64,000 bases of DNA from Paraliobacillus sp. PM-2. GTDB taxonomy: Bacteria > Bacillota > Bacilli > Bacillales > Amphibacillaceae. The position numbers and the translations under genes were made by a program. Location of the stretch: contig NZ_CTEI01000002.1 in the NCBI RefSeq assembly GCF_001368815.1, positions 558,001-622,000 of the forward strand, written 5' to 3'. Of the stretch, positions 7,237 to 16,704 are shown in pieces; position 1 is the first letter of the stretch, and each line of letters starts with the position of its first letter. The notes under the pieces are model-generated. The model did no database searches, had not been told where the DNA came from, and was given only the letters and a program-made list of their open reading frames with translations.

Positions 7237-10200
7237 CTAATTTATTTCCTCCTTAGATCTCTTTCTAAAAAACATAAATGCAATAATCGCACCAAATAGA
7301 ATAAACAGTAGGCCTACTACTACCCAATTATACGTTGATGTTGCTGTATCTGGGAGGTTATCGCCTATATTTTCATTATTTGATTCATTACTGTCAGAAT
7401 CTACACCAGGTTGCTCTGTAGTGGAAACCACGCGCATTGGAGCAAAGATGCTAAAGTGTGCAGTATTTGCAGTTAACATACCATTAGATAAGTCACCTCC
7501 AATAAGTTCCCATTCATTTGTTTTTTCATTAAAATAATATACACCCGCTTGACGTCCTTTTTCAAACGGTTCAACTTTAAATGTCAAAGTCACTGGGTAA
7601 TCTTCAAATTGATTTATTGTCTCGTCTTGTTCAATCGTAAAATGATAAATCGAACCTATTATCTCAAGTGAGTCACTTTTATTTATTTTACTTTGACTTA
7701 TTGGTGTAATCGTAATAGTAAGATCTTCTCTTTCTTTTAACAAAGCAGACATCATGGATAACTCCACATCATTTTTTTCAACCTTAATCTTCGCATTTAA
7801 TTGTATTAACTTAGATACTTGCTCTGATGTTAACAATAATTCTTCTATATCTAATTCGGTGATATCAATAACGATTTCTCCATTTTCGGCTAATTTTTCA
7901 AGGACTGTACTTTCTATAATCGCCTGATTGTTTTGCTTGTTTGCACTGACATGAATAGTTGGTTGCTTTTCAATATCTCCTTCATCCGGATCAATTGTTT
8001 GTAAACCATCGATCGCCGTTTGTAATGTATCGATCGCTGATTGCAATTCTTCTTCAGTCTCAACTTTTTCTAATGCTGATTCTGCTTGAGTTATTGCTGC
8101 TTGTAACGCCGTGAAGCTTTCCTCTGTGTATTGGTTTTCTTGATTAGAGATGTCACTTGCTTCTTTTATCAAGCTCTCAAGCTCTGTTGTATCTACTGGA
8201 TCTGGAATATTGTTTTCCAAACCATCGATCGCTATTTGTAATGCATCGATCGCTGCTTGCAGTTCTTCCTCAGTCTCAACTTTTTCTAATGCTGATTCTG
8301 CTTCAGTTATTGCTGCTTGTAACGCCGTGAAGCTTTCCTCTGTGTATTGGTTTTCTTGATTAGAGATGTCACTTGCTTCTTTTATCAAATTCTCGAGCTC
8401 TGTTGTATCTACTGGATCTGGAAGTGGCTCTCCTTCAGGTAACGTCTGATAAAATCCAACTTCTGAAATATAAACAGGTCCTCTTGACTGTAAAATTCTC
8501 AACCTAAATTCATCTGACGTTACGAGATCATCCAACGTAATGATACGCTTGTATCCAATGACTTCATTCGTATAAATCTCTTCCCAATTTCCATTACTAT
8601 CTTTTGCATCGATCACAAAAGACTCCACTTGTTGACCAAAATTAATATTCTCTTGTAATATAATTCGTTTGACCTCTACTTGATCATCAAACTTAAAATA
8701 AAGTTTACTATCTTCTGTTGAATCTGTATGCCAAGATGTATCATAATCTCCGTCAACAACATCAGTCGCATCCGTAGTAGTACCTTCAACTTCTGCAGTT
8801 GCCTTTGCATTTTCTGTATAATCTATAGCAAAATCACGTTTGATTGACTCATGCCATTCCTTTAATCGCTTAACATCTTGTTCTGCAAATTTCCCTTCTT
8901 TATTCGGTGGAATATTTAAAAGTAAAACAGAATTTCTAGCAATCGAATTATAATAGATATTCCTTAAATGCTCTACAGATTTTGGTTGTTGATTATCATG
9001 ATAGAACCAACCTGGTCGAATACTTACATCCACTTCCGCTGGCCACCATCTTAGATGATCCATCCCATTTGCTGCTGCATCTCTTAAAACATCTCTACTC
9101 CCCAAATCAGATGAATGATGTGATGGATAAGCACTTTGGCGGCCATTTTCTCCAGTTGTAGTGGCTAAAACACTCCATTCATTTTCACGAGCCCAGCCAG
9201 ATTCATTCCCTACCCAGCGCACATCTTGCCCTGTTACAGCAATAACTGCTTCTGGAGCTAATTCTTCAATGAGTGTATAGTAACTATCCCAATCATATGG
9301 TTCATAGACATCACCCGGGATATGACCTTGCGCACCATCGAACCATACTTCTTTTATTTCTCCATATTCTGTTAACACTTCGTACAACTGATTTAACATA
9401 TATTCACCATAATCTGTTACTGGAAGTTCAAATTGTGGTAAACTTTCATCACCTATACGATCATCATTTTCCACTAATGTAGGAATTGTTCTCACTTTAC
9501 GTTCACTGTTGTTTCCAAAAACACCTTTGCTATATTGATCATGGTCGCCCGGTGATAAGTAAACACCTACATCAATTCCATATTTACGCATAGATTCAGC
9601 AAATTCTTTTAAAACATCACCTTGCCCATCTTTATAGGGACTACTAGCTACACCATAATTTGAATATCTAGATTGATATAACAAAAATCCATCATGGTGT
9701 TTTACGGTTAAAACCGCCATTTTAAATCCGCTTTCTTTTAATGCTCTTGCCCATTGATCTGTATTCAAATTTGTTGGATTAAATTTAGTTGTATCTAAAT
9801 TAAACCCACCCCATTCGACACCATAGTACGTATTAATACCATAATGGATAAACGCTGTTTGTTCATATTGTTGCCATTCGACTTGTTTAGGCTTTGGTCG
9901 AACATAGGATGCTTTTGCTGCAATAGCAGCTGCACATTCGTTACCACTTATCTCAATTTCAAAAGACGGTTCGATATCTTCAGGTACAAAACACGCTCCA
10001 CCGGTTAACATTAATTGTGTTTCCCTAAAAGGACCCTCCAAAGAAGAATGAGCTACTCCTAAAATGTTTCCAGAAGCATCTTCATTCAATTGAGACAAGA
10101 CGATATGATCACTACTTATAGTAAGAGGTTTCGATAAATCAACGGTATCTCCAACTTTTTCAGTGTCTACTAACATTTTCAAGGATATCGTATTATTGTT

Positions 10201-12084
10201 TAATTCATAAACAAATGACAGATGAATATACTCTTCGTTAACATATTGCGATAGATCGTAAGTTTGTGTTCTTTCTCCATTTAAGATTAAATGAATGTTT
10301 TTTCCATCTGCTGCACTTTTTATAGAAACTGTATCGCCAATTTGAAACAATGAGACTTGCTTATCGAGTAAACTCGGTGCAATTAATACTTCCGAAATAA
10401 AACCATCTTCAAAAATATTTGTTCCTTCTTCACTATTAGAAGGAGTGAATGTAAGATGAGCACCTTCACCTGATAAATTAATTTTACCAAGACCCTCTTT
10501 CACTCCTCCAACAATATCTAATACTCCGTCTACTAGTTCATCATCTGATCCTGTATATACTTCTTCAGTAATATCACCTTGCCAATAGGATAACAGTTTT
10601 CTATCAATTTTGGTTAGCTCCATTGTTTTCAATAAAGATGCATTAAATGCCCCCTCAAATGTAGTTACAACTGCAGAAGATACCGAGCCATTAAAGCCTC
10701 GTTCTAACGCCGCTGGATGTACATCATTACCAAAAGCAAATTCATTCTCTATATTACCTGCAATCGCTGCTTGACTGTTAGATGTTACAACTGGAAGTGC
10801 TTCTCCATTTAAGAATGCATGCATTTCCGCCCCATTTTCTTTTGGTATATATGCAAAAGCAAAAGCATGTCTTTGTCCAGCTTCTGGTGCAGCAATTTGT
10901 TCTTTAGCAGAGGACCAACTACCATTATTATTAACTTCAAAGCCATATTCAAATTCTGATGAAGATGTATATCTTGCATACATATTTCCACCAAACGCAA
11001 GTAGTGTATCTTGTGCATTTTGATTTGCTTCTGGGACAAATTCTACTTCCATAATAAATGGTTTTGTTACATTCCCATCTAATATAAAACTTTCTCTAGG
11101 TTGAAAATTAATTCCTTCTGTACCACCATTTAATGGAACTGAACCTTGCACAATTTCTTCATTACCAGACTTTTGTGTTAACATACCATCCATTATCTCT
11201 CCTGTCGCATTTGTATAACCTGCTTCAGAAGAAAACGCTCCGGTAAAATAAACATCTAATATATCTTGTTTATTCGTTGGTTCATCGGGATCAGGTGTAA
11301 TTGTTTTTAGCATCGATTCATTAAATTCACCACTATATATTGTAGCTATTGCTTTTAAGATACTTCCTTTAAACCCTCTATCTTTTCCTGCTGGATGTAC
11401 ATCATTACCTATACCTAGCGCATTGGCTTCTTCCCCTTGTGAACCTGCAATCGGCGGTTTACCATTCTCTGATGTAACCGTTGTCAATTGTTTGCCATTT
11501 AAATACGCTCTAATAGTTGCTCCATTTGCAGTTGGACTATATACCATCACAAAGGTGTGTTCTTCTTCAGGATTAGGTGCTGAAATGACTTCCTTTTCGG
11601 TATGCCATCCTGACTCATTTCGAACATCAAAGCCATATTCAAGCTTGCTAGGATCATTATTACTATATCTAGCATAAATATTACCACCAATAGCAACTAA
11701 CGTACCCATCTGATCTTGAGATTCTTTAGGATTAAAAATCGTTTCAACGATGATAGATTGGTCTACGTACTCCTCTCCTAATGCATCAAGCGTAGTAAAT
11801 TCCATACCATCACTGTCCCCATTTAGTATCATTTGTTGATCTGTTAACTGTTCATTACCTGATCGAATGGTTAAACTACCTTTTATTTGTTCATTCTCTT
11901 CTGCCACATACTCATTACCTTGAATATTACCATTAAAATCTACTTCTAGTATCTCATTAAGATCATTGTTTTTAGACAACAAAGAACTAGGGTTAGTTGG
12001 AAAAATCGAATGAATCAGTAACACTACCATAACTATGACAAATGACTTCTTGGTACCCTTTCTTACACCTCTTATTTTCACCAT
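7237..12084 (-). CDS. Sortase-anchored multidomain alpha-L-fucosidase (GH29)
   Basis: A 1615-residue cell-wall enzyme predicted to cleave alpha-L-fucosyl residues from host or algal glycans outside the cell. Order: signal peptide (about 1-40); three concanavalin/LamG-like modules (about 45-275, 275-490, 495-680); GH29 catalytic domain (about 727-1085) with HYGINTYYGVEWGG, VKHHDGF and the nucleophile motif VWFDG (Asp about 916); an F5/8 type C carbohydrate-binding module (about 1086-1215); two FIVAR repeats (about 1225-1363); a C-terminal module; LPDTA sortase motif (1577-1581), membrane helix and RKRSKEE tail. I start at the ATG at 12084 because AGGAGGG lies 7 bases before it; a TTG 60 bases upstream has no well-placed site. 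It interrupts the infC-thrS neighbourhood and is probably an acquired gene. No sortase is in the window. Confidence 0.9.
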   Translation of the reverse strand: MVKIRGVRKGTKKSFVIVMVVLLIHSIFPTNPSSLLSKNNDLNEILEVDFNGNIQGNEYVAEENEQIKGSLTIRSGNEQLTDQQMILNGDSDGMEFTTLDALGEEYVDQSIIVETIFNPKESQDQMGTLVAIGGNIYARYSNNDPSKLEYGFDVRNESGWHTEKEVISAPNPEEEHTFVMVYSPTANGATIRAYLNGKQLTTVTSENGKPPIAGSQGEEANALGIGNDVHPAGKDRGFKGSILKAIATIYSGEFNESMLKTITPDPDEPTNKQDILDVYFTGAFSSEAGYTNATGEIMDGMLTQKSGNEEIVQGSVPLNGGTEGINFQPRESFILDGNVTKPFIMEVEFVPEANQNAQDTLLAFGGNMYARYTSSSEFEYGFEVNNNGSWSSAKEQIAAPEAGQRHAFAFAYIPKENGAEMHAFLNGEALPVVTSNSQAAIAGNIENEFAFGNDVHPAALERGFNGSVSSAVVTTFEGAFNASLLKTMELTKIDRKLLSYWQGDITEEVYTGSDDELVDGVLDIVGGVKEGLGKINLSGEGAHLTFTPSNSEEGTNIFEDGFISEVLIAPSLLDKQVSLFQIGDTVSIKSAADGKNIHLILNGERTQTYDLSQYVNEEYIHLSFVYELNNNTISLKMLVDTEKVGDTVDLSKPLTISSDHIVLSQLNEDASGNILGVAHSSLEGPFRETQLMLTGGACFVPEDIEPSFEIEISGNECAAAIAAKASYVRPKPKQVEWQQYEQTAFIHYGINTYYGVEWGGFNLDTTKFNPTNLNTDQWARALKESGFKMAVLTVKHHDGFLLYQSRYSNYGVASSPYKDGQGDVLKEFAESMRKYGIDVGVYLSPGDHDQYSKGVFGNNSERKVRTIPTLVENDDRIGDESLPQFELPVTDYGEYMLNQLYEVLTEYGEIKEVWFDGAQGHIPGDVYEPYDWDSYYTLIEELAPEAVIAVTGQDVRWVGNESGWARENEWSVLATTTGENGRQSAYPSHHSSDLGSRDVLRDAAANGMDHLRWWPAEVDVSIRPGWFYHDNQQPKSVEHLRNIYYNSIARNSVLLLNIPPNKEGKFAEQDVKRLKEWHESIKRDFAIDYTENAKATAEVEGTTTDATDVVDGDYDTSWHTDSTEDSKLYFKFDDQVEVKRIILQENINFGQQVESFVIDAKDSNGNWEEIYTNEVIGYKRIITLDDLVTSDEFRLRILQSRGPVYISEVGFYQTLPEGEPLPDPVDTTELENLIKEASDISNQENQYTEESFTALQAAITEAESALEKVETEEELQAAIDALQIAIDGLENNIPDPVDTTELESLIKEASDISNQENQYTEESFTALQAAITQAESALEKVETEEELQSAIDTLQTAIDGLQTIDPDEGDIEKQPTIHVSANKQNNQAIIESTVLEKLAENGEIVIDITELDIEELLLTSEQVSKLIQLNAKIKVEKNDVELSMMSALLKEREDLTITITPISQSKINKSDSLEIIGSIYHFTIEQDETINQFEDYPVTLTFKVEPFEKGRQAGVYYFNEKTNEWELIGGDLSNGMLTANTAHFSIFAPMRVVSTTEQPGVDSDSNESNNENIGDNLPDTATSTYNWVVVGLLFILFGAIIAFMFFRKRSKEEIN
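8005..8423 (-). repeat. Tandem FIVAR repeat, two 216-bp units
   Basis: Two copies (8005-8207 and 8221-8423) with a 216-bp (72-codon) offset encode almost identical FIVAR modules (DTTELE.LIKEASDISNQ...). The nucleotide identity is very high, including silent positions, so the duplication is recent or kept uniform by recombination. Confidence 0.9.
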
Positions 12085-12191
12085 CTCTTCCCCTCCTGAT
12101 TTGGTAGGTCGGCTTGATTTAACACTGTGTTTTATCCCAAACAAATGAACTTACACTACAAAACACCTCCTCACTTTTACTTATAAAAGGT

Positions 12192-12236
12192 AAAAAAAAT
12201 GGAGTAATACATCTATAAATCTAGATGTATTACTCC
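12192..12236 (-). terminator. Strong terminator just upstream of the fucosidase gene
   Basis: A perfect 15-bp stem (12201-12215 with 12222-12236, loop of 6) followed on the minus strand by A then T8. It lies only 107 bases before the fucosidase start, so either the promoter is in that short gap or the hairpin is a regulated attenuator. Confidence 0.88.
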
Positions 12237-12413
12237 AAGTAGAAATTATTACTTTATTGATTATTAAGTGGTATCTATATTATTTAGCACCATAAAAAAA
12301 CGTTCTGTTTGCAATACTATTGGGCATTGCAATTTTAAATCTCATATATAAGCACTATATCATAAATAACGTTATATTTCATTCAATATAAAATAAAAAG
12401 TATTGCTGATTAC
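12237..12413. other. Gene-free segment between thrS terminator and fucosidase attenuator
   Basis: Very AT-rich, with no credible coding frame. On the minus strand it carries a small hairpin (TTGCAAT/ATTGCAA at about 12310-12333) followed 7 bases later by T7, which could be another terminator. It may hold the fucosidase promoter or a short RNA; I could not find a convincing -35/-10 pair. Confidence 0.4.
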
Positions 12414-12452
12414 AAAAGGTTTGGAACATTAAAACAATGACCAAACCTTTTT
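12414..12452 (-). terminator. Terminator of thrS
   Basis: An 11-bp perfect stem, AAAAGGTTTGG (12414-12424) with CCAAACCTTTT (12441-12451), 38 bases after the thrS stop. Confidence 0.85.
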
Positions 12453-12489
12453 GTAGTTAGTTATTATAGAGTTAATTTACTTACTTTTG

Positions 12490-14436
12490 TTAGCTTAACA
12501 CTCTTTCTTGTATTTCAGTTGTAATCTTTTTAACAAAATCAGCTAATTCGATTGTTTCTGAATCTTTCTCTCCATAGCGTCGAACATTTACTGCACGATC
12601 TTCCATTTCTTTATCTCCGACAACAAGTGCAAATGGGATCTTTTCTGTTTGTGCTTCGCGAATCTTATAACCAAGCTTTTCATCACGTTGGTCTAGTTCC
12701 ACGCGTACTCCCGCAAAACGAAGTGCTTCTTCGACTTCTTTCGCATATGCTGCATGTGCATCCAATGAAACTGGAATAATTCTTGCTTGAATTGGTGCTA
12801 ACCAAGTTGGAAATGCACCTTTATACTCTTCAATTAAAAAGGCAACAAAGCGTTCCATGGTTGATACCACGCCACGGTGGATAACAACTGGACGATGTTC
12901 TTTTCCATCTTCACCAATGTATGTTAAGTCAAATTGTTCTGGTAAATGGAAATCTAATTGAACGGTTGATAGTGTTTCATCTTTACCTAATGCAGTTTTC
13001 ACTTGGACATCCAATTTTGGACCATAGAAAGCCGCTTCTCCTTCTGCTTCTACATACTCAAGTTTCATATCTTCCATTGTTTCTTTTAATAATGATTGTG
13101 CTTTATTCCACATTTCATCATTGTCAATATATTTCTCTTTGTCTGCTGGATCACGATAAGATAAACGGAAATAATAATCCTCAATGCCAAAGTCTTTGTA
13201 TACATGTTGAATCAATTCAACAACACGTGTAAATTCATCTTTTAGTTGATCCGGGCGTGCAAAGATATGCGCATCATTAAGTGTCATTGCGCGAACACGT
13301 TGTAACCCCGCCAATGCTCCAGACATTTCATGGCGATGCATCATGCCTAATTCAGCAATTCGTACTGGAAGATGGCGATAACTATATAGTTGATTCTTAT
13401 AAACCATCATATGATGGGGGCAATTCATTGGTCGCAACATTAAATCTTCATTATCCATTTCTAATATTGGAAAATTATCATCTTTATAATGGTCCCAATG
13501 TCCACTCGTTTTATATAGTTCTATATTACCTAATACTGGAGTATAGACATGATCATAGCCCAATCGTTCTTCTAAATCTACAATATATCTTTCAATCGTA
13601 CGTCTAATAGTAGCTCCTTTAGGTAACCACAATGGTAAGCCTTGTCCGACTTTTTGTGATACAGTGAATAGTTCCAGTTCTTTCCCTAGTTTACGATGAT
13701 CTCTTTCTTTTGCTTCTTCACGCAAACGTAAGTATTCATCTAAATCTGCCTTCTTTGCAAATGCAGTTCCATACACACGTTGTAACATTTTATTATTACT
13801 GTCTCCACGCCAATAAGCACCAGAAATACTTAACAATTTAAATACTTTTATTTTGCTAGTCGAGGGGACATGAACGCCACGACATAAATCAAAGAATTCT
13901 CCTTGTTTGTAAATAGAGACCTGCTCTCCCTCAGGAATTGCATTAATCAGCTCTATCTTCAAATCATCCCCAATTTCTTCAAAGCGACGAATGGCTTCTT
14001 CACGAAATACATCTTCACGTACAATCTCAAGATTCTCATCAACAATACGTTGCATTTCTTTTTCTATTTTTGGCAAATCTTCAGGGGTGATGGATTCTTC
14101 CATATCAATATCATAATAAAAGCCATCCTCAATCGTTGGTCCAACGCCTAGTTTCACGTTTTCTCCATATAAACGTTTAATAGCCTGAGCCATTACATGA
14201 GCAGTCGAATGACGCATTATATCAATGCCTTCAACTTGTTTGTTTGTAATAATCGCAATTTCCCCATCATGTGGTAGAGGTGTACGTAAATCGAAGTAGT
14301 CGCCATCTAATGTAACTGCTAATGCTTGTTTCTTTAATCCTGGAGAAATGGATTGTGCGATGTCCTCTCCAGTTGTTCCCTTTGCGAATTCTTTCTTTGC
14401 ACCATCTGGAAATGTGATAACGATTTGTTCATCCAT
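12490..14436 (-). CDS. thrS: Threonyl-tRNA synthetase
   Basis: A complete 648-residue class II synthetase that charges tRNA-Thr. In order: TGS domain (about 1-62), editing domain with [10 protein letters not shown] (about 76-85, zinc/editing site) and the late Cys in [12 protein letters not shown], catalytic core with motif 2 region ([11 protein letters not shown]; zinc-binding Cys and His) and motif 3 ([15 protein letters not shown]), and the anticodon-binding domain from about 540 on. It has its own T-box leader and terminator, so it is a single-gene unit. Confidence 0.97.
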   Translation of the reverse strand: MDEQIVITFPDGAKKEFAKGTTGEDIAQSISPGLKKQALAVTLDGDYFDLRTPLPHDGEIAIITNKQVEGIDIMRHSTAHVMAQAIKRLYGENVKLGVGPTIEDGFYYDIDMEESITPEDLPKIEKEMQRIVDENLEIVREDVFREEAIRRFEEIGDDLKIELINAIPEGEQVSIYKQGEFFDLCRGVHVPSTSKIKVFKLLSISGAYWRGDSNNKMLQRVYGTAFAKKADLDEYLRLREEAKERDHRKLGKELELFTVSQKVGQGLPLWLPKGATIRRTIERYIVDLEERLGYDHVYTPVLGNIELYKTSGHWDHYKDDNFPILEMDNEDLMLRPMNCPHHMMVYKNQLYSYRHLPVRIAELGMMHRHEMSGALAGLQRVRAMTLNDAHIFARPDQLKDEFTRVVELIQHVYKDFGIEDYYFRLSYRDPADKEKYIDNDEMWNKAQSLLKETMEDMKLEYVEAEGEAAFYGPKLDVQVKTALGKDETLSTVQLDFHLPEQFDLTYIGEDGKEHRPVVIHRGVVSTMERFVAFLIEEYKGAFPTWLAPIQARIIPVSLDAHAAYAKEVEEALRFAGVRVELDQRDEKLGYKIREAQTEKIPFALVVGDKEMEDRAVNVRRYGEKDSETIELADFVKKITTEIQERVLS

Positions 14437-14496
14437 GTTTGTTCAACTCCTTTTTTGATGTTAGATTCATTCGGTAGCAGAGGAAGTTATATACAT

Positions 14497-14770
14497 ATAA
14501 AAAACGCCCATCCCTCTGCTTTACTAGCAAAGGGACGAGCGTTGACTCGTGGTTCCACCCTTAATTTCTGAATCAATACGTGATTCAGCTTCATTCACCC
14601 TTTAACGCAGGACTACGCTGTTTTTTACTTTAGTCTGTTCAAAAACAGAGTTCAGAGGTGGTAATGATATGCAGAGCGGACAGGAAGCTTCCAGCATTTT
14701 GCCTCCCTCTCTAAGAACGTCATACAAACATCTTATCCTCATCAAAACTTTTCCTATAATCATGGATATG
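14497..14770 (-). promoter_or_regulatory. T-box leader of thrS
   Basis: The minus strand carries the T-box core AAGGGTGGAACCACGAG (14546-14562) followed by a terminator hairpin with a T-run (about 14498-14544). Expression is expected to rise when tRNA-Thr is uncharged. Amino-acid specificity is inferred from the gene it precedes. Confidence 0.92.
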
Positions 14771-14776
14771 CTTTGT

Positions 14777-14805
14777 ATTATAGAATGATTTATTTAAAAA
14801 ATCAA
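14777..14805 (-). promoter_or_regulatory. Sigma-A promoter of thrS leader
   Basis: Minus strand: TTGATT (14800-14805), 17-base spacer, perfect TATAAT (14777-14782). Confidence 0.8.
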
Positions 14806-14811
14806 GCCTAT

Positions 14812-15624
14812 TTATTCTACATGTGCAAAAGGAAAAGACTGTAGACGCTTATATGTGACTTGTTCTTGAAAGATATTTCGGACAGCAGTCGTCTTGGCTT
14901 CGCTAGGATCACGTCCGTAAATATAAATATGTGAAGGTGAGAGTGCTAGAATTGGTGTTAAATTTAATTCATTTTCATCAAGTCCTACAATATATAAAGG
15001 TTTTTGTTGAATGAAGTCCTTCAATTCCTCAGATGTAAATTTGTGACCATCTTCTCGATAAAAAGTAAACTGGTTTCCTTGGACAATATGTAGTACATTG
15101 GATTTGACGGACTGATTAGCGATATAATCACGGAGAGATTGAATAAAGTGCTGATACTGTTCTTCTTGCTTCCATTCATCAATCGCATACCCTATTTCTT
15201 TGATCATTAACGTATAAAATAAGTCATCATAAGAAGTAATACATGCATGGTAATCGAATGGATTTTCATCCTCGATTCCTAACATAATAATTTGTAATAA
15301 TTGTTCTTTTGCTTCAAATTCAATTGTATTTCCCTTAGCTAATACTCGCTCAAATACTAATTCTAAAACAGCATTAATCTCTTGTTTATCCTCAAAATAA
15401 TAATGTTCTTTTATCATTTCAATTAAGCTTTCTTTTTTTGAATGAACAAGCCACATTTCTAACAGCAAACTAGCAAGATCATCACCTAAATCTATACTTT
15501 CCTCAGAAGTAATAGTAATTATCTTTCCTCCTTGTTCATATATTTCACAAATTAATTGATCCCTTGCTAGTTTGTCATAAAATAACATCTTATCTTTTTC
15601 ATTGTCCATTAATATTTGAATCAT
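14812..15624 (-). CDS. ytxC: Putative sporulation protein YtxC
   Basis: A 270-residue soluble protein of the YtxC family, found in spore formers; length and position between thrS and dnaI match B. subtilis. It is rich in acidic and aromatic residues (for example the block FIQQKPLYIVGLDENELNL near residues 214-232) and has no membrane segment or recognisable catalytic motif. Its biochemical role is unknown; the sporulation label comes from the family's distribution. Confidence 0.8.
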   Translation of the reverse strand: MIQILMDNEKDKMLFYDKLARDQLICEIYEQGGKIITITSEESIDLGDDLASLLLEMWLVHSKKESLIEMIKEHYYFEDKQEINAVLELVFERVLAKGNTIEFEAKEQLLQIIMLGIEDENPFDYHACITSYDDLFYTLMIKEIGYAIDEWKQEEQYQHFIQSLRDYIANQSVKSNVLHIVQGNQFTFYREDGHKFTSEELKDFIQQKPLYIVGLDENELNLTPILALSPSHIYIYGRDPSEAKTTAVRNIFQEQVTYKRLQSFPFAHVE

Positions 15625-15755
15625 TTACATCACCCTATCCCAATCAAACTGTTATATTATATGGGACAAGATTAAAAAAAATGAATCATTAACATACGGT
15701 TTTCTAAATAAAAAGTTGCCCAGTTTGGACAACTTACATAAAACGAATAAAATCC

Positions 15756-16691
15756 CTATTTTCTTCTGTTCTCTGAAAAAAGTGGAACATTTTCGCTTAA
15801 TTGTTTAATTCGCTCAATAATACGTCCCGCTTTCAATTCCTCAATATCCCCTTTAGAAGTTACAGCTAAATGTTTTTCCAACTGCGACAGGCTATAATTG
15901 GAACTAAAAAATACAGGTAAACGTTCCATCATTCGATATTGTAAAATGGATCCAAGAATTTCATCTCTAAACCAAGCAGATATTGATTCTGCACCAATAT
16001 CATCAATCATTAGTACAGGAATTGATTTAAATTGTTCGATTTTATTTTGTAGCGAGTCATCACCAAGAGAGGACTTCATTTCACGAACAAATTCAGGCAT
16101 ATAAATCAACATACAAGCAATATTATGATCAGCCAATTCATTAGCAATTGCGCCTAAAAAATAAGTTTTACCCACCCCAAACGGGCCATAAAAGTACAGT
16201 CCTTTTTCAGGCACTTTCCCCTTATCTAGCTTACTGACATAGGAAATTACTTTTCTAATAGCATCATGTCTCTTTGGATCTCGATCATCTAGCTGACGAA
16301 TAGATGCTTGAAGGATATCCTTTGGCATATGCAAGCTTTTTATTAAATTCGCCCGTTGTTGCTGCTGTTCTCGTTGAATTTTATACTTACATTTTTCATA
16401 ATAGATATGAATTTCTTGCCCATTAATCTCAATACGTGGTTTATAACCTGGTAATACATTATTTGAGCAACCACCATTTGGGCAATTATCACAATTTTTA
16501 TTTTGAGTATGATATTCATACAATTTCATTAACTGTCTATCAATGGCTTCATTTGTTAAGGATGGGTTACTTTCCAATATTACTTTCACTTCAGGATCAG
16601 CTAATATTTCTTGCTTCATTTCCCCATAAATCGTTTGAAAGGAGCGGTTTTCTCTCATCCATCTTTTTAATGAGCTCTGAATAGGTTCCAT
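15756..16691 (-). CDS. dnaI: Primosomal protein DnaI (helicase loader)
   Basis: A 311-residue AAA+ ATPase that loads the replicative helicase at oriC and at restart sites. The N-terminal helicase-binding zinc domain shows Cys67, Cys70, Cys75 and Cys101 (CDNCPNGGC...EKCKY). Walker A is GPFGVGKTY (169-177) and Walker B is MIDDIGAES. It follows dnaB by 13 bases, and the two are probably translated from one message, as in B. subtilis. Confidence 0.95.
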   Translation of the reverse strand: MEPIQSSLKRWMRENRSFQTIYGEMKQEILADPEVKVILESNPSLTNEAIDRQLMKLYEYHTQNKNCDNCPNGGCSNNVLPGYKPRIEINGQEIHIYYEKCKYKIQREQQQQRANLIKSLHMPKDILQASIRQLDDRDPKRHDAIRKVISYVSKLDKGKVPEKGLYFYGPFGVGKTYFLGAIANELADHNIACMLIYMPEFVREMKSSLGDDSLQNKIEQFKSIPVLMIDDIGAESISAWFRDEILGSILQYRMMERLPVFFSSNYSLSQLEKHLAVTSKGDIEELKAGRIIERIKQLSENVPLFSENRRK

Positions 16692-16704
16692 CTAGACACC
16701 TCCT

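Noticed and set aside
8005-8423. Possible CRISPR-like repetition
   Set aside because: Only two long coding repeats in phase with the fucosidase frame; they encode FIVAR modules.
12085-12144. TTG start adding 20 residues to the fucosidase
   Set aside because: No well-spaced ribosome-binding site before it, while AGGAGGG lies 7 bases ahead of ATG 12084, and the signal peptide then starts in the normal place.
13281-13607. 108-residue plus-strand frame opposite thrS
   Set aside because: Antisense shadow of a highly conserved gene; composition His/Leu/Tyr-rich as expected for the reverse frame.
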